Below, piece after piece: positions 51,255 to 60,206 of a stretch of DNA of 64,000 nucleotides. A program made the translations under genes and the position numbers. Below the pieces are notes generated by a model. It was given only the letters and a program-made list of their open reading frames with translations, was not told the origin of the DNA and ran no database searches. Source of the stretch: Chryseobacterium ginsenosidimutans (GTDB taxonomy: Bacteria; Bacteroidota; Bacteroidia; Flavobacteriales; Weeksellaceae); NCBI RefSeq assembly GCF_030823405.1, contig NZ_JAUSXC010000001.1, positions 2,587,001-2,651,000 on the forward strand, given 5' to 3'. Within the stretch, counting starts at the first letter, position 1, and every line of letters begins with the position of its first letter.

Positions 51255-51695
51255 ATGGATACACCAAATTACAGAATGCCTTTTGTTCCATCGACATTAA
51301 TGACGGAGGGAGGAAGTATCGACACCTGCGACATGGGTGAAAGTATTGCCCACAACATTATGTTGCTGATCACGACAAAAAAAGGCGAAAACAGATACGA
51401 TGAAAATTACGGAAACGACGTTTGGAACCTGGAATTCGATAACGGAATTACAAGTGCCGTTTGGGAAACTGTTTTCATAAAAAGTTTGAAAAGACAGATA
51501 CAGGAATACGAACCCCGAATTGTTCAGCCGCAGATTGAAGCATATATACAAATTGTAGAACACAGCTACGACACAAAAGAACATACCGAAATCAAAAAGA
51601 AAGTACGAATTGCCATCAATGCAAAAATGGAAGAATCGGGAGAACGTTTCAGTTTTTCTACGGAACTCTTTCTGAGCCCGATGTCGATTGATTAA
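51255..51695 (+). CDS. tssE: T6SS baseplate protein TssE (gp25-like)
   Basis: 146 aa, gp25/GPW family: MGESIAHNIMLLITTKKGENRYDENYG with the family's EnRYDexYG core, then a helix-rich region and final strands (FSFSTELFLSP). In T6SS it is the sheath-initiating wedge component of the baseplate. The 27-bp gap to tssF implies an operon. The rest of the T6SS cluster is not here. Confidence 0.83.
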   Translation: MDTPNYRMPFVPSTLMTEGGSIDTCDMGESIAHNIMLLITTKKGENRYDENYGNDVWNLEFDNGITSAVWETVFIKSLKRQIQEYEPRIVQPQIEAYIQIVEHSYDTKEHTEIKKKVRIAINAKMEESGERFSFSTELFLSPMSID

Positions 51696-51721
51696 ATCTT
51701 TTAAAACTGTAACCAGAACTT

Positions 51722-53605
51722 ATGAACTTAGACCAGAATATATATTCCAAAGAATCTGTAAAAGCGAGAATGCTTCAGAATGCTACCAAAGTGTGGGGAC
51801 TGAAAAGTCCGCAATCTCTTGATCCGTTTGTGAAATTACTGATCGATGCATTCAGCACTGAAATTTTCAAAGCAAATAACGAAATACAGAGTGTAAACGC
51901 CAGGATTTTAGAGAAATTAGCAAAACTGTTAACACCTTCAATTTATACACACCCGATCCCGTCTCATGCAATTGCCTTTACGCAGCCTTATGAATCGTCG
52001 GAAATTCTGTTGGAACACACCGAATTCTTTTTCAGGAAACAAATGACTTCCACGATAAAATCGGAGTCGGATAAACAGATCAATATTCCTTTTACACCGA
52101 TTGGGAATGTCAGAATTAATAAAGTTCAGACTTCCATCATGTTTGTAGGAAATACCTGCTACAGCGTTGATGACAGACTGAATAAAATTCCTATTGCAAG
52201 ATTTCAGGGGAAACCGGAAGATTATAGAAAAGTAACAATCGGAATTGATGTTACGAAGTATTCAAATGAAACTTTTCCTAAAAGTATAAGTATTTATTGC
52301 TCAAATCCTGCCTTTGAACATTTGGATTTTACCTATAAATTGTTGCCTTACATTACTGTTTCAAGCAATGGAAATCCTCTGTTTGTAAAAGAAGGCTTAA
52401 CGTATTATAAAAATACCCAAGCCGATGGGTACGAACAAATGTTCCGCGAGCAGTCCATTCAGAATAAGCTGATTGAAGATGTAAAAAGCATATATAATCA
52501 CAAATTTATTGAGGTAAGCGGAATTTCAAACTCATTATTCTCTGAGCCTGGGAAACTTCCCGAAAATCTTGATTTTGTTGATTATAAAGAAGAAATCATA
52601 AAATATATCGACGGAAAACGTTATTTATGGCTGGCTTTCGAGTTTCCGCCACAGTTTTCTGCTGAAATTTTAGATAATTTTTCTTTTGTACTGAATGCTT
52701 TTCCGATTTATAACCGAGGCTGGAAGAAAACGGAATACAGTTTAGACATTATGGGGAATAATATTCCGTTGGTGACTGATGAGGGCGAACATTTTTTATA
52801 TGTTGATGAGGTTCAGGATGGGGACGGAAGACGATATACCGAAATTCCGTTTACCCCGAATGATGATTTAAGAAAAGGCTTATATACCGTAAGAAAAGGC
52901 GGAATGGAACGTTTTACCAACAGAAATGCAGTCGATATGATTGCCAATGTTCTGGAATTAACGAGAGACGAAATTGCAGCATTTTCTTTATTAAATCGAG
53001 ATAATGTGAAAGGCGTTTTAAGCGAAATGTCCGATAAGATGAAATCGATGGTTCAGAAAGTGAATAATGCGAAAAGAAGTATTAAACAGGAACTGAATTA
53101 CGTAATCATGGAACCTGTCGACAAAACAGATCATACCTACGCCTCATTTTGGATTACCCATTCTACGCTGGCCAATCATATGCGCCCCGGAACTGAACTT
53201 TCAAATCAATTAAAATCGCAGATGCTGGTACTTTTAACAGAAACGATTGGCGGAGCGGAAGAACAAAAAGGAACCGACAGCATTCAGGCGTATAAATACG
53301 CTTTAACGACGAGAGATAAAATTATTTCTCTGGAAGACGTAAAAAACTATTGCAGAATGGTTTTAAAAGACGAATTGAAAGATGTAAGAGTTACGCGCGG
53401 AACAATGATCAGTAATAAACCAAAAGAAGGATTCATCCGAACGGTTGAGGTTGAAATTATTCCGCAAAATTATTCTTTCTACGGAAGAGCTTATTGGGAA
53501 AATATGGCGAATATCCTCAGAAATCAAATCATTTCAAAAGCCATCGACGGAATTGAATATATTGTGAAAATCACGAACGAAGATTCAGATTTTGGAGATA
53601 ATTAG
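51722..53605 (+). CDS. tssF: T6SS baseplate protein TssF
   Basis: 627 aa. The N-terminal NIYSKESVKARMLQNATKVW and the ILEKLAKLLTPSIYTHPIPSHA segment match Bacteroidota TssF, a large baseplate wedge protein that dimerises and binds TssG and TssE. No membrane segment. Downstream only a strong hairpin (53613-53645), so the transcript ends here and tssG and others must be elsewhere or missing. Confidence 0.85.
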   Translation: MNLDQNIYSKESVKARMLQNATKVWGLKSPQSLDPFVKLLIDAFSTEIFKANNEIQSVNARILEKLAKLLTPSIYTHPIPSHAIAFTQPYESSEILLEHTEFFFRKQMTSTIKSESDKQINIPFTPIGNVRINKVQTSIMFVGNTCYSVDDRLNKIPIARFQGKPEDYRKVTIGIDVTKYSNETFPKSISIYCSNPAFEHLDFTYKLLPYITVSSNGNPLFVKEGLTYYKNTQADGYEQMFREQSIQNKLIEDVKSIYNHKFIEVSGISNSLFSEPGKLPENLDFVDYKEEIIKYIDGKRYLWLAFEFPPQFSAEILDNFSFVLNAFPIYNRGWKKTEYSLDIMGNNIPLVTDEGEHFLYVDEVQDGDGRRYTEIPFTPNDDLRKGLYTVRKGGMERFTNRNAVDMIANVLELTRDEIAAFSLLNRDNVKGVLSEMSDKMKSMVQKVNNAKRSIKQELNYVIMEPVDKTDHTYASFWITHSTLANHMRPGTELSNQLKSQMLVLLTETIGGAEEQKGTDSIQAYKYALTTRDKIISLEDVKNYCRMVLKDELKDVRVTRGTMISNKPKEGFIRTVEVEIIPQNYSFYGRAYWENMANILRNQIISKAIDGIEYIVKITNEDSDFGDN

Positions 53606-53612
53606 AAATAAA

Positions 53613-53645
53613 AGTTTCGGGCAAACCTTTGGTTTGCCCGAAACT
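53613..53645. terminator. Strong hairpin between tssF and ABM gene
   Basis: AGTTTCGGGCAAACC / GGTTTGCCCGAAACT, perfect 15-bp stem, loop TTT. T-rich only on the minus-strand side, so best as terminator of the ABM gene but able to stop tssF too. Confidence 0.85.
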
Positions 53646-53659
53646 CATTAAAAACATAG

Positions 53660-53959
53660 TTAAAACAACCGATTCATAAGAATCACCTCTCTATTTTCCA
53701 GTAACTGAACCACCTGCTCCAAGACTATATTTTTGAAATGCTCAGAATTGCGGTGTGTTTCCAAAGCATCAGCATTTATATATCCTTCATATAAAATAAT
53801 CATATTCTGGCTTTCCTGACTTTGATGCAGCTTATAAAATAAATTTCCTTCTTCCTGAGTACTTCTTTCTCCGACTTCCTTCATTAATTGAAGAACAGTA
53901 TCCAGTTTTCCTTCTTTTACCTGCCATTTGGCATGAACAAATACTGTATTTTGATCCAT
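53660..53959 (-). CDS. Antibiotic biosynthesis monooxygenase (ABM) domain protein
   Basis: 99 aa, ferredoxin-like ABM fold with VFVHAKWQVKEGKLDTVLQL and YEGYINADALETHRNSEHF, typical of putative quinol monooxygenases (YgiN-like). Small cytoplasmic protein, often linked to redox or electrophile stress. 22 bp downstream of the DJ-1 gene on the same strand, so co-transcribed. Confidence 0.85.
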   Translation of the reverse strand: MDQNTVFVHAKWQVKEGKLDTVLQLMKEVGERSTQEEGNLFYKLHQSQESQNMIILYEGYINADALETHRNSEHFKNIVLEQVVQLLENREVILMNRLF

Positions 53960-53981
53960 TTTTTTTAATTTTAAAGTTATA

Positions 53982-54662
53982 TTAAGCTTTTTTAGCTTCC
54001 AAAAGAGCTACGATTTTTTCACCAACACCTTTTGCAGAGGCCGGGTTTTGGCCTGTTACAAGATTTCCGTCCGTGATACTGTTGGCAGACCAAGGTTCAG
54101 CAGCATGGAAAATAGCCCCTTGTTCAGTCAATGCTGTTTGTAAATCGAAAGGAACATCCGGCCTTGCATAATTGTCTTCTTCTTCAGTAGTGAAAGACGT
54201 AATATTTTTACCATTGATCAAATAGCTTCCATCGCTCAATTTTACATTTAAAAGAGAAACCGGACCGTGACAAACTGCTCCGACAATACGATTACTTTCA
54301 TAAAATTCCGCAATCACTTTTTTAAGTTCATCAGCTTCCGGCATATCAACCATCGGCGCTAAACCTCCAGGAACAAAAACTGCATCATAAGAATTAAGAT
54401 CAACATTAGAAAGTTTTGTCGCATTATGCATATTTTCCCAACCTTTTCCGGTTAAGAATTTTAAATTATCTGGGTCATCAGCTAAATTTAAAGCATCTAA
54501 AAATGGAGATTCACCCGTTAAGCTTGCAAAATCGATCTGATAACCTGCTTTTTCAAATTCTGCATAAGGATGTGCTACTTCTGATAAGAAAGTTCCTGTT
54601 CTTCTATGGTTGGGTCCGATTGAGTGGGCATTGGAGACAATGATTAATACTTTTGCATTCAT
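53982..54662 (-). CDS. DJ-1/PfpI family protein (Hsp31-like)
   Basis: 226 aa. Nucleophile C131 in AVCHGP with H132, and acidic partner around E111 (MPEADE); the TGTFLSEVAHPYAEF start is Hsp31-like. Such proteins act as glyoxalase III or chaperone/deglycase against reactive carbonyls. Co-transcribed with the ABM gene; together a small electrophile-defence unit. A -7 element lies 67 bp upstream at 54730-54737. Confidence 0.88.
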   Translation of the reverse strand: MNAKVLIIVSNAHSIGPNHRRTGTFLSEVAHPYAEFEKAGYQIDFASLTGESPFLDALNLADDPDNLKFLTGKGWENMHNATKLSNVDLNSYDAVFVPGGLAPMVDMPEADELKKVIAEFYESNRIVGAVCHGPVSLLNVKLSDGSYLINGKNITSFTTEEEDNYARPDVPFDLQTALTEQGAIFHAAEPWSANSITDGNLVTGQNPASAKGVGEKIVALLEAKKA

Positions 54663-54729
54663 GACGTTACATTTTATAGTTAATTAAATATTTTGTTTGA
54701 TCTTTTGAAATTGTTCTAAATTTCTATAG

Positions 54730-54737
54730 CAAATGTA
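54730..54737 (-). promoter_or_regulatory. Promoter -7 element of DJ-1/ABM operon
   Basis: TACATTTG on the minus strand, 67 bp before the DJ-1 ATG; the CRP-like dyad (54780-54801) is 43 bp further upstream. Confidence 0.6.
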
Positions 54738-54779
54738 GGCCGATCCGACGCCCGAACAGAAGGAGTGAAGTCACAAAAA

Positions 54780-54801
54780 AAGTGTGATCGAAATCACACT
54801 T
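54780..54801 (-). terminator. Terminator of Crp/Fnr gene, CRP-site-like dyad
   Basis: AAGTGTGAT-CGAA-ATCACACTT, perfect 9-bp stem followed on the minus strand by seven T: an intrinsic terminator. The same sequence contains TGTGATCGAAATCACA, the CRP-type consensus TGTGA-N6-TCACA. Confidence 0.75.
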
Positions 54802-54803
54802 AT

Positions 54804-55376
54804 CTATTTATTGCTGTTTGAATATAATCTGCTGAGCGTTTCCCTGCTTACGCCCAGATATTCCGCGACATATTTTTTTGGAATTTGTGTGATGAGGTCT
54901 GGGTACAATTTTGAAAATTCTTCATACCGTTGTTGAGGCGTGCTGGATAATAAAAGCATAATTCTTTGCTGTAAAGCAATGTAGCCATTCATTAATTTTA
55001 TTCTGAAAAAATGTTCCATCTTATGAAGTTCCAGAGATAATTTCTCTCTTCCTTCCAGCGTGAGACAGACAACCGCTCCGTCCTGCAGGCATTCTACAAA
55101 CATGGTTGCATTTTTTTGCTTAAAAAACCCGATATAATCTGTCATCCACCAATTCTTTTTCGCAAACTGCAGAATATGTTCTTTTCCGTTTTCGTCAATA
55201 TAAAATACTTTATAAATTCCATCCAAAGTCAGGAATTCATATTTTACTTCATCGCCTTCATGAACCAGAAACTGATTTTTACGAACATTTTTAAGGACAA
55301 AAAAGTTTTTGATATAATCAAATTCTTCGTCTGTCAATGGAGTTATGGCTTCAATATGTTCTCGCAGTCTGTTCAT
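54804..55376 (-). CDS. Crp/Fnr family transcriptional regulator
   Basis: 190 aa. N-terminal cyclic-nucleotide-binding-like beta-roll (20-105, FLVHEGDEVKYEFLTLDGIYKV) without the conserved cAMP-binding Arg-Ser pair that I could confirm, a dimer helix (about 110-135), and a C-terminal HTH (VAEYLGVSRETLSRLYS). This Bacteroidota group often lacks known effector binding. No Cys cluster for Fe-S. Upstream of the DJ-1/ABM operon on the same strand, so a likely local regulator. Confidence 0.87.
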   Translation of the reverse strand: MNRLREHIEAITPLTDEEFDYIKNFFVLKNVRKNQFLVHEGDEVKYEFLTLDGIYKVFYIDENGKEHILQFAKKNWWMTDYIGFFKQKNATMFVECLQDGAVVCLTLEGREKLSLELHKMEHFFRIKLMNGYIALQQRIMLLLSSTPQQRYEEFSKLYPDLITQIPKKYVAEYLGVSRETLSRLYSNSNK

Positions 55377-55483
55377 GCTTGTATTTTATGAAGTGTAAAT
55401 TTAATTAATTCAAAAGAAAACTTTTGCAGTTTCTGACTAATTAATCTAACAATTTTTAACACAAAAAATTCCATAAAATTCCG

Positions 55484-55491
55484 TAATTTTG
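55484..55491 (+). promoter_or_regulatory. Promoter -7 element of uvrA
   Basis: TAATTTTG, 35 bp before the ATG at 55527. Confidence 0.65.
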
Positions 55492-55526
55492 CACATCGTG
55501 ATTTTCAGGTAAAGTCACACCAAATT

Positions 55527-58355
55527 ATGAGTAAATCAACAGAATATATAGAAATTTACGGAGCCAGAGAACATAATCTTAAAAACATTAATGTCAAAAT
55601 TCCGCGCAACGAATTGGTTGTAATTACCGGACTTTCGGGAAGCGGGAAATCATCATTGGCTTTTGATACGATTTTTGCGGAAGGTCAGCGCCGTTATATC
55701 GAAACGTTTTCTGCCTATGCAAGACAGTTTTTGGGAGGTTTGGAACGTCCTGATGTCGATAAAATTGAAGGATTGTCTCCTGTAATTGCCATTGAACAGA
55801 AAACAACCAACAAAAATCCACGTTCAACGGTAGGAACTGTTACGGAACTGTACGATTATCTGCGTCTTTTATATGCAAGAGTTTCAGATGCATATTCTCA
55901 GACTACAGGAAAGAAATTGGTCAGCTATACTGAAGATCAGATCCTGGAAGCGATCAAAGAAAATTATAAAGGCGAAAAAATCATGTTGATGGCACCTGTT
56001 GTTCGTTCCAGAAAAGGACATTATCACGAACTTTTTGTTCAGATGGCGAAGAAAGGGTACGGACAGGCGAGAATTGACGGAGAATTACAGGACATTGAAT
56101 ACGATTTAAAACTGGACCGTTACAAAACCCACGACATCGATATTGTGATCGACCGTTGGATTATCGGCGAAAGCGCGTCCGAAGGCAGAATGGAAAAATC
56201 GTTGCGAACAGCAATGGAAATGGGAGAAGGATTAATTGGAATTCAGAAACTTGGAAGTACAGAGATTGAATATTTCTCTAAAAATTTGATGGATGCCGAA
56301 ACGGGTCATTCATTAGCTTTACCGGAACCGAATACATTCTCATTTAACTCTCCGAAAGGAAGCTGCCCAAGTTGTAAGGGATTAGGAACTATAAAAGAAA
56401 TCAATACCGATTATTTTGTTGAGAATCCGAAATTGTCAATCAATCAGGGAGGTTTGTTGCCTTTGGAAGATATTAAATCTAACAAATGGATCTTGTCTCA
56501 GATTAAAAGTATTCTTGAAATTTTCGGTTTAGGATTAGCAACTCCTTTTAAAGATATTCCGGAAGAGGCGTTGGATTATATGTACAACGGCTGCCACAAA
56601 GAATTCAATAAAGATTTAAAATACGCAGGAATTACCAAAAAAATTAAAATTAGTTTTGATGGTTTGATTCCTTTTATGGAAGAACTGATTGAGGAAAGAG
56701 AATCTTACGAAGCGATTCTGCTGGAAAGACATTTCACAACGGAAGAAACTTGTCCGGAATGTAAAGGAGCCCGTCTTCAGCCCGGAAGTTTAAGCTTTAA
56801 GATTGACGGAAAAAATATTGCTGAGGTTAACGGGTTGAGTTTATCAGATTTAAAAGAATGGTTAGCTGATATTAAAGATAAATTCTCCGAAAAGAACGCA
56901 ATTATTGCTCATGAAATTTTAAAAGAGATCGAAACTCGACTTCAATTCTTATTGGATGTAGGTTTGGATTATTTAAGTTTGAGCAGAAGTTCAAAAACAC
57001 TTTCGGGAGGAGAATCGCAAAGAATTCGTCTGGCGACACAGATCGGTTCTCAGTTGGTGAATGTTCTTTATATTCTGGATGAACCAAGTATTGGGCTTCA
57101 CCAAAGAGATAACGAAAGATTAATTAAATCATTAAAAAATCTTCGTGACATCGGAAACTCTGTTTTGGTTGTTGAACACGACAAAGATATGATTCTGGAA
57201 GCCGATGAGGTATTGGATATCGGTCCGAGAGCCGGAAAATTTGGTGGAGAAATTCTTTGGCAAGGAAAACCGAAAGATTTATTAAAAGCTGATACAATTA
57301 CGGCTCAATACATCAACGGGAAAAGAAAGATTGCTGTTCCGGAAGTAAGAAGAGCCGGAAATGGTAAAAATATATTGTTAAAAGGTGCTACCGGAAACAA
57401 TCTTAAGAATGTAACCCTTGATATTCCTTTGGGAAAATTGGTGGTGGTTTCAGGAATTTCAGGAAGCGGAAAATCTTCTCTGATTAACGGAACGTTGTAT
57501 CCGATTCTTAATAAACACTTTTACAGAGCGGTTCAGGAACCTTTGCCATACAAAAAAATCGAAGGACTTGATAACATTGATAAAATTGTTGATGTAGACC
57601 AAACGCCAATCGGTAGAACGCCACGATCAAATCCTGCGACCTACACGGGAATGTTTACAGACATCAGAAATTTATTTTCAGAGTTGCCGGAAAGTAAAAT
57701 ACGTGGGTATAAGCCTGGAAGATTTTCATTTAACGTAAAAGGCGGAAGATGTGAAACGTGTCAGGGAGGTGGTTTGAAAGTGATTGAAATGAATTTCCTG
57801 CCGGACGTTTATGTTCACTGCGAAACCTGCAACGGAAAACGTTTCAACAGAGAAACTTTGGAAGTCCGTTACAAAGGAAAATCTATTTCCGATGTTTTGG
57901 ATATGACCATTGATGAAGCAGTAGATTTCTTTCAGCCGATTCCTAAGATTTTTGCGAGGGTAAAAACTTTACAAGATGTTGGGTTGGGATATATCACAAT
58001 GGGACAGCAGTCTACAACGCTTTCAGGTGGAGAAGCTCAACGTATCAAATTAGCAACAGAACTCGCAAAAAGACAAACCGGAAATACATTATATATTCTT
58101 GATGAACCGACTACCGGACTTCATTTTGAAGATGTAAAAATTCTGATGGAAGCTATTAATAAATTGGTGGAATTAGGAAACTCCTTTATCATCATCGAAC
58201 ATAATATGGATGTCATAAAATTAGCAGATCATATTATCGACGTAGGTCCCGAAGGTGGAAAACACGGCGGACAGATTGTTGCGCAAGGAACTCCTGAAGA
58301 AATTGTGAAGTCTAAAAAAAGTTTGACGGGTAAGTTTCTGAAGAGAGAATTGTAA
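55527..58355 (+). CDS. uvrA: Excinuclease ABC subunit A
   Basis: 942 aa, full length. Two ABC modules: Walker [10 protein letters not shown] near residue 35 and GISGSGKSS in the second half, signatures [12 protein letters not shown] and [12 protein letters not shown], and zinc Cys clusters CPSCKG, CPECKG and CETCQGG/CETCNGK. Dimeric UvrA finds DNA lesions and loads UvrB in nucleotide excision repair. Good start context with the -7 element upstream; SOS control is not evident, as no LexA box was seen. Confidence 0.98.
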   Translation: MSKSTEYIEIYGAREHNLKNINVKIPRNELVVITGLSGSGKSSLAFDTIFAEGQRRYIETFSAYARQFLGGLERPDVDKIEGLSPVIAIEQKTTNKNPRSTVGTVTELYDYLRLLYARVSDAYSQTTGKKLVSYTEDQILEAIKENYKGEKIMLMAPVVRSRKGHYHELFVQMAKKGYGQARIDGELQDIEYDLKLDRYKTHDIDIVIDRWIIGESASEGRMEKSLRTAMEMGEGLIGIQKLGSTEIEYFSKNLMDAETGHSLALPEPNTFSFNSPKGSCPSCKGLGTIKEINTDYFVENPKLSINQGGLLPLEDIKSNKWILSQIKSILEIFGLGLATPFKDIPEEALDYMYNGCHKEFNKDLKYAGITKKIKISFDGLIPFMEELIEERESYEAILLERHFTTEETCPECKGARLQPGSLSFKIDGKNIAEVNGLSLSDLKEWLADIKDKFSEKNAIIAHEILKEIETRLQFLLDVGLDYLSLSRSSKTLSGGESQRIRLATQIGSQLVNVLYILDEPSIGLHQRDNERLIKSLKNLRDIGNSVLVVEHDKDMILEADEVLDIGPRAGKFGGEILWQGKPKDLLKADTITAQYINGKRKIAVPEVRRAGNGKNILLKGATGNNLKNVTLDIPLGKLVVVSGISGSGKSSLINGTLYPILNKHFYRAVQEPLPYKKIEGLDNIDKIVDVDQTPIGRTPRSNPATYTGMFTDIRNLFSELPESKIRGYKPGRFSFNVKGGRCETCQGGGLKVIEMNFLPDVYVHCETCNGKRFNRETLEVRYKGKSISDVLDMTIDEAVDFFQPIPKIFARVKTLQDVGLGYITMGQQSTTLSGGEAQRIKLATELAKRQTGNTLYILDEPTTGLHFEDVKILMEAINKLVELGNSFIIIEHNMDVIKLADHIIDVGPEGGKHGGQIVAQGTPEEIVKSKKSLTGKFLKREL

Positions 58356-58391
58356 TTGGTATTATATTTGTGATCTTGTAATAAAAGAGAT

Positions 58392-58571
58392 ATGAAGTCA
58401 CTTAAGATTTATTTAGCAATCGCTGCCTTTTCACTTAATTTTATTTCTTGTGAATTAAGGACAGGGACGAGTATAAGAACTTCGAATTCAAAATCGATTC
58501 CACCAGGACAGGCTAAAAAGATTTATGGTACAAAATCAGCTAGACCTTTTGCTCCGGGACAAAATAAATAA
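58392..58571 (+). CDS. Small lipoprotein with conserved Gly/Lys tail
   Basis: 59 aa: MKSLKIYLAIAAFSLNFISC is a lipoprotein signal (lipobox FISC, Cys20), then Arg/Thr/Ser-rich residues and the C-terminal PPGQAKKIYG and FAPGQNK motifs. Very short proteins with this tail (sometimes mislabelled quinol oxidase subunit 4) are common in Chryseobacterium. No enzymatic role is evident. Lies 36 bp after uvrA, possibly on its transcript; terminator at 58619. Confidence 0.65.
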   Translation: MKSLKIYLAIAAFSLNFISCELRTGTSIRTSNSKSIPPGQAKKIYGTKSARPFAPGQNK

Positions 58572-58618
58572 TTTGATTATTAAATAAAAGAGTTGTTATT
58601 TATAATTCAAATTCAATA

Positions 58619-58651
58619 TCAAGCTATAACGAAAGTTGTAGCTTTTTTTAT
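58619..58651 (+). terminator. Terminator after the small lipoprotein gene
   Basis: AAGCTATAAC / GTTGTAGCTT stem (one wobble) followed by seven T. Confidence 0.82.
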
Positions 58652-58810
58652 TAGTTTAGGTCTAATTAATCTTTTTTTATACTTAAATAATAACTCCCAA
58701 TATTAAATTTTCAATTATTTTAAAAATTTATTTAATTGATAATCAATTATTTATATTCTAATGTTAACCCAATGTTAACTGTATGTGAAATTAATGTAAA
58801 TTATTTTTAA

Positions 58811-58818
58811 TAACTTTG
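58811..58818 (+). promoter_or_regulatory. Promoter -7 element upstream of 58867 gene
   Basis: TAACTTTG, 48 bp before the ATG; a 17-bp palindrome (58733-58749, TAATTGATAATCAATTA) lies about 60 bp further upstream. Confidence 0.6.
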
Positions 58819-58866
58819 GTTATGAGTTACAAAATAAGTTTAATATATACTTAAAATCAAAGAGTT

Positions 58867-59268
58867 ATGAAAAATAAAATTCAAATATTTATTGCTGCAC
58901 TTTTCGTTTGCGGATTTACGTCTGTTATGAATACTGTTAAAGCACAAACTGCAAATAATACAATTGAGGAAATCCAGTTAACTAAAAATGATACCTTTAA
59001 CGATATAAGAAGTCGACTGATGGAAAACTTTGATCTTTCCAATATTGATTATAAACAGGGAACTGTAAATTCGGTAGTGAAGTTTGATATTGCAAAAAAC
59101 GGGAAAATAGTAAATGTTCATTCTAACGGCGACTGCAAAAACGTAAGCAAAGAAATTGAAACTGTTCTAAATGAACTTGATTATAGAGTAGACCGTAAAA
59201 AAGTAAATGAAAATATGGTAGCCTATACTTATGTAATGCCTGTAACGGTAGAAATTAACAACAGATAA
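58867..59268 (+). CDS. Secreted protein with TonB C-terminal-like domain
   Basis: 133 aa: signal peptide (MKNKIQIFIAALFVCGFTSV start, cut after VKAQ), then residues 55-133 with the pattern VVKFDIAKNGKIVNVH, KEIETVLNELD and a closing YVMPVTVEI, which resembles a TonB C-terminal fold (FxVxxxGxIxxxx). It lacks the usual membrane anchor of TonB, so it may be a free periplasmic partner or unrelated. Own promoter. Confidence 0.7.
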   Translation: MKNKIQIFIAALFVCGFTSVMNTVKAQTANNTIEEIQLTKNDTFNDIRSRLMENFDLSNIDYKQGTVNSVVKFDIAKNGKIVNVHSNGDCKNVSKEIETVLNELDYRVDRKKVNENMVAYTYVMPVTVEINNR

Positions 59269-59342
59269 TATTCTTAGATCTTCATATTGAGTGATACAGG
59301 TTCTGTTATGCTTTTAAATGTAAATCGTGAAAAATTTTGACA

Positions 59343-59350
59343 TAAATTTG
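59343..59350 (+). promoter_or_regulatory. Promoter -7 element of bacteriocin-like gene
   Basis: TAAATTTG, 53 bp before the ATG at 59404. Confidence 0.6.
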
Positions 59351-59403
59351 TAATATTTCAAAGAGATTTTCGTTATAAATTTAATTCACAAAATCTAAAC
59401 AAT

Positions 59404-59538
59404 ATGAAAAATTTAAAGAAACTAAACAAAACAGAACTAAAATCAGTCTACGGCGGACAGCCAAAGCAATACTGCGTTTACTGTGAAAGGTTGAATAAAA
59501 CAGTTTGCAGTCCGGTTCCGATCGCACAATGTCCTTAA
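59404..59538 (+). CDS. Bacteriocin-like peptide with double-glycine leader
   Basis: 44 aa. Leader MKNLKKLNKTELKSVYGG has the GG-type shape (LKKLxxxELxxVxGG) cut by C39-peptidase ABC exporters; the mature 26-residue peptide starts QPKQY and has four Cys (CVYC, VC, QC), able to form two disulfides. This fits the Chryseobacterium bacteriocin-like family. No exporter or immunity gene is adjacent, so it depends on a transporter elsewhere. Own -7 element and terminator. Confidence 0.75.
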   Translation: MKNLKKLNKTELKSVYGGQPKQYCVYCERLNKTVCSPVPIAQCP

Positions 59539-59544
59539 CAATCT

Positions 59545-59575
59545 AAACCGCTTTTTACGAGGCGGTTTTTTATTT
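59545..59575 (+). terminator. Terminator of bacteriocin-like gene
   Basis: AAACCGC / GCGGTTT stem followed by T-run, 6 bp after the stop. Confidence 0.85.
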
Positions 59576-59664
59576 TGTTGAGGTTTTTGTACAGTAAATA
59601 TTTTATGTCTTAAATCTGGCTTCAAAAACCGTATTCTTTTCTCTAACCAACACAAAAAAATCGA

Positions 59665-59672
59665 TACATTTG
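59665..59672 (+). promoter_or_regulatory. Promoter -7 element of DUF421 gene
   Basis: TACATTTG, 18 bp before the GTG at 59691; it supports that GTG as start. Confidence 0.6.
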
Positions 59673-59690
59673 ATGATCTAAAAAATTATC

Positions 59691-60200
59691 GTGAATTCCA
59701 TTCTTGATGTTGTTGTCCGCTCACTCTGTGTTTACCTTTTCATGGTAATTGCTATTCGTCTTTTTGGTAAAAACCAACTTTCTCAGCTCAATGCGGGAGA
59801 TGTCGTTCTTCTTTTGTTGATTTCAAATGCGGTTCAGAACGCTATGGTTGGCCCGGATACCTCTTTGCAGGGTGGTCTCATTGCAGCTTTGGTACTTTTT
59901 ATAGCTAATTTTACACTAAAAAGATTGATGTTTTCCAACTCGAAATTCAAAAGTTTTATGGAAGAAGATCCTGTGATTTTGGTAAAAGACGGAGTTGTTA
60001 ATAAAAAAGCTTTAGATAAGGTTAAAATAAGCGAAGATGAGATCGAAGAAGCAATAAGAGAACACGGTGTAGATGGAATTGAGAACGTAAAGCTGTCGAT
60101 TCTTGAAGTAGATGGGAATATCAGTGTAGTTTCTGAAGATGAAAATAAGCAAACCCATTATTCCAGAATCAAAAGAAAAAATAAACGTAAATACTATTAA
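59691..60200 (+). CDS. DUF421 membrane protein (YetF type)
   Basis: 169 aa, starting at GTG (first codon after the -7 element). Three N-terminal helices (about 7-26, 38-52, 60-78) with RLFGKNQLSQLNAGDVVLLLLIS, the DUF421 signature, then a cytoplasmic domain (PVILVKDGVVNKKAL, ISEDEIEEAIREHGV). Function unknown; related proteins affect spore or stress membrane traits. The GNAT gene starts 6 bp later. Confidence 0.88.
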   Translation: MNSILDVVVRSLCVYLFMVIAIRLFGKNQLSQLNAGDVVLLLLISNAVQNAMVGPDTSLQGGLIAALVLFIANFTLKRLMFSNSKFKSFMEEDPVILVKDGVVNKKALDKVKISEDEIEEAIREHGVDGIENVKLSILEVDGNISVVSEDENKQTHYSRIKRKNKRKYY

Positions 60201-60206
60201 TATACA

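Noticed and set aside
54780..54801. Treating the TGTGA-N6-TCACA dyad as only a CRP operator
   Set aside because: Its position directly after the Crp/Fnr stop and the T-run on the minus strand make a terminator the safer call; the operator idea is kept as a finding.
59443..59655. Minus-strand frame opposite the bacteriocin-like gene
   Set aside because: Runs through the terminator and antisense to the GG-leader gene; basic random composition.
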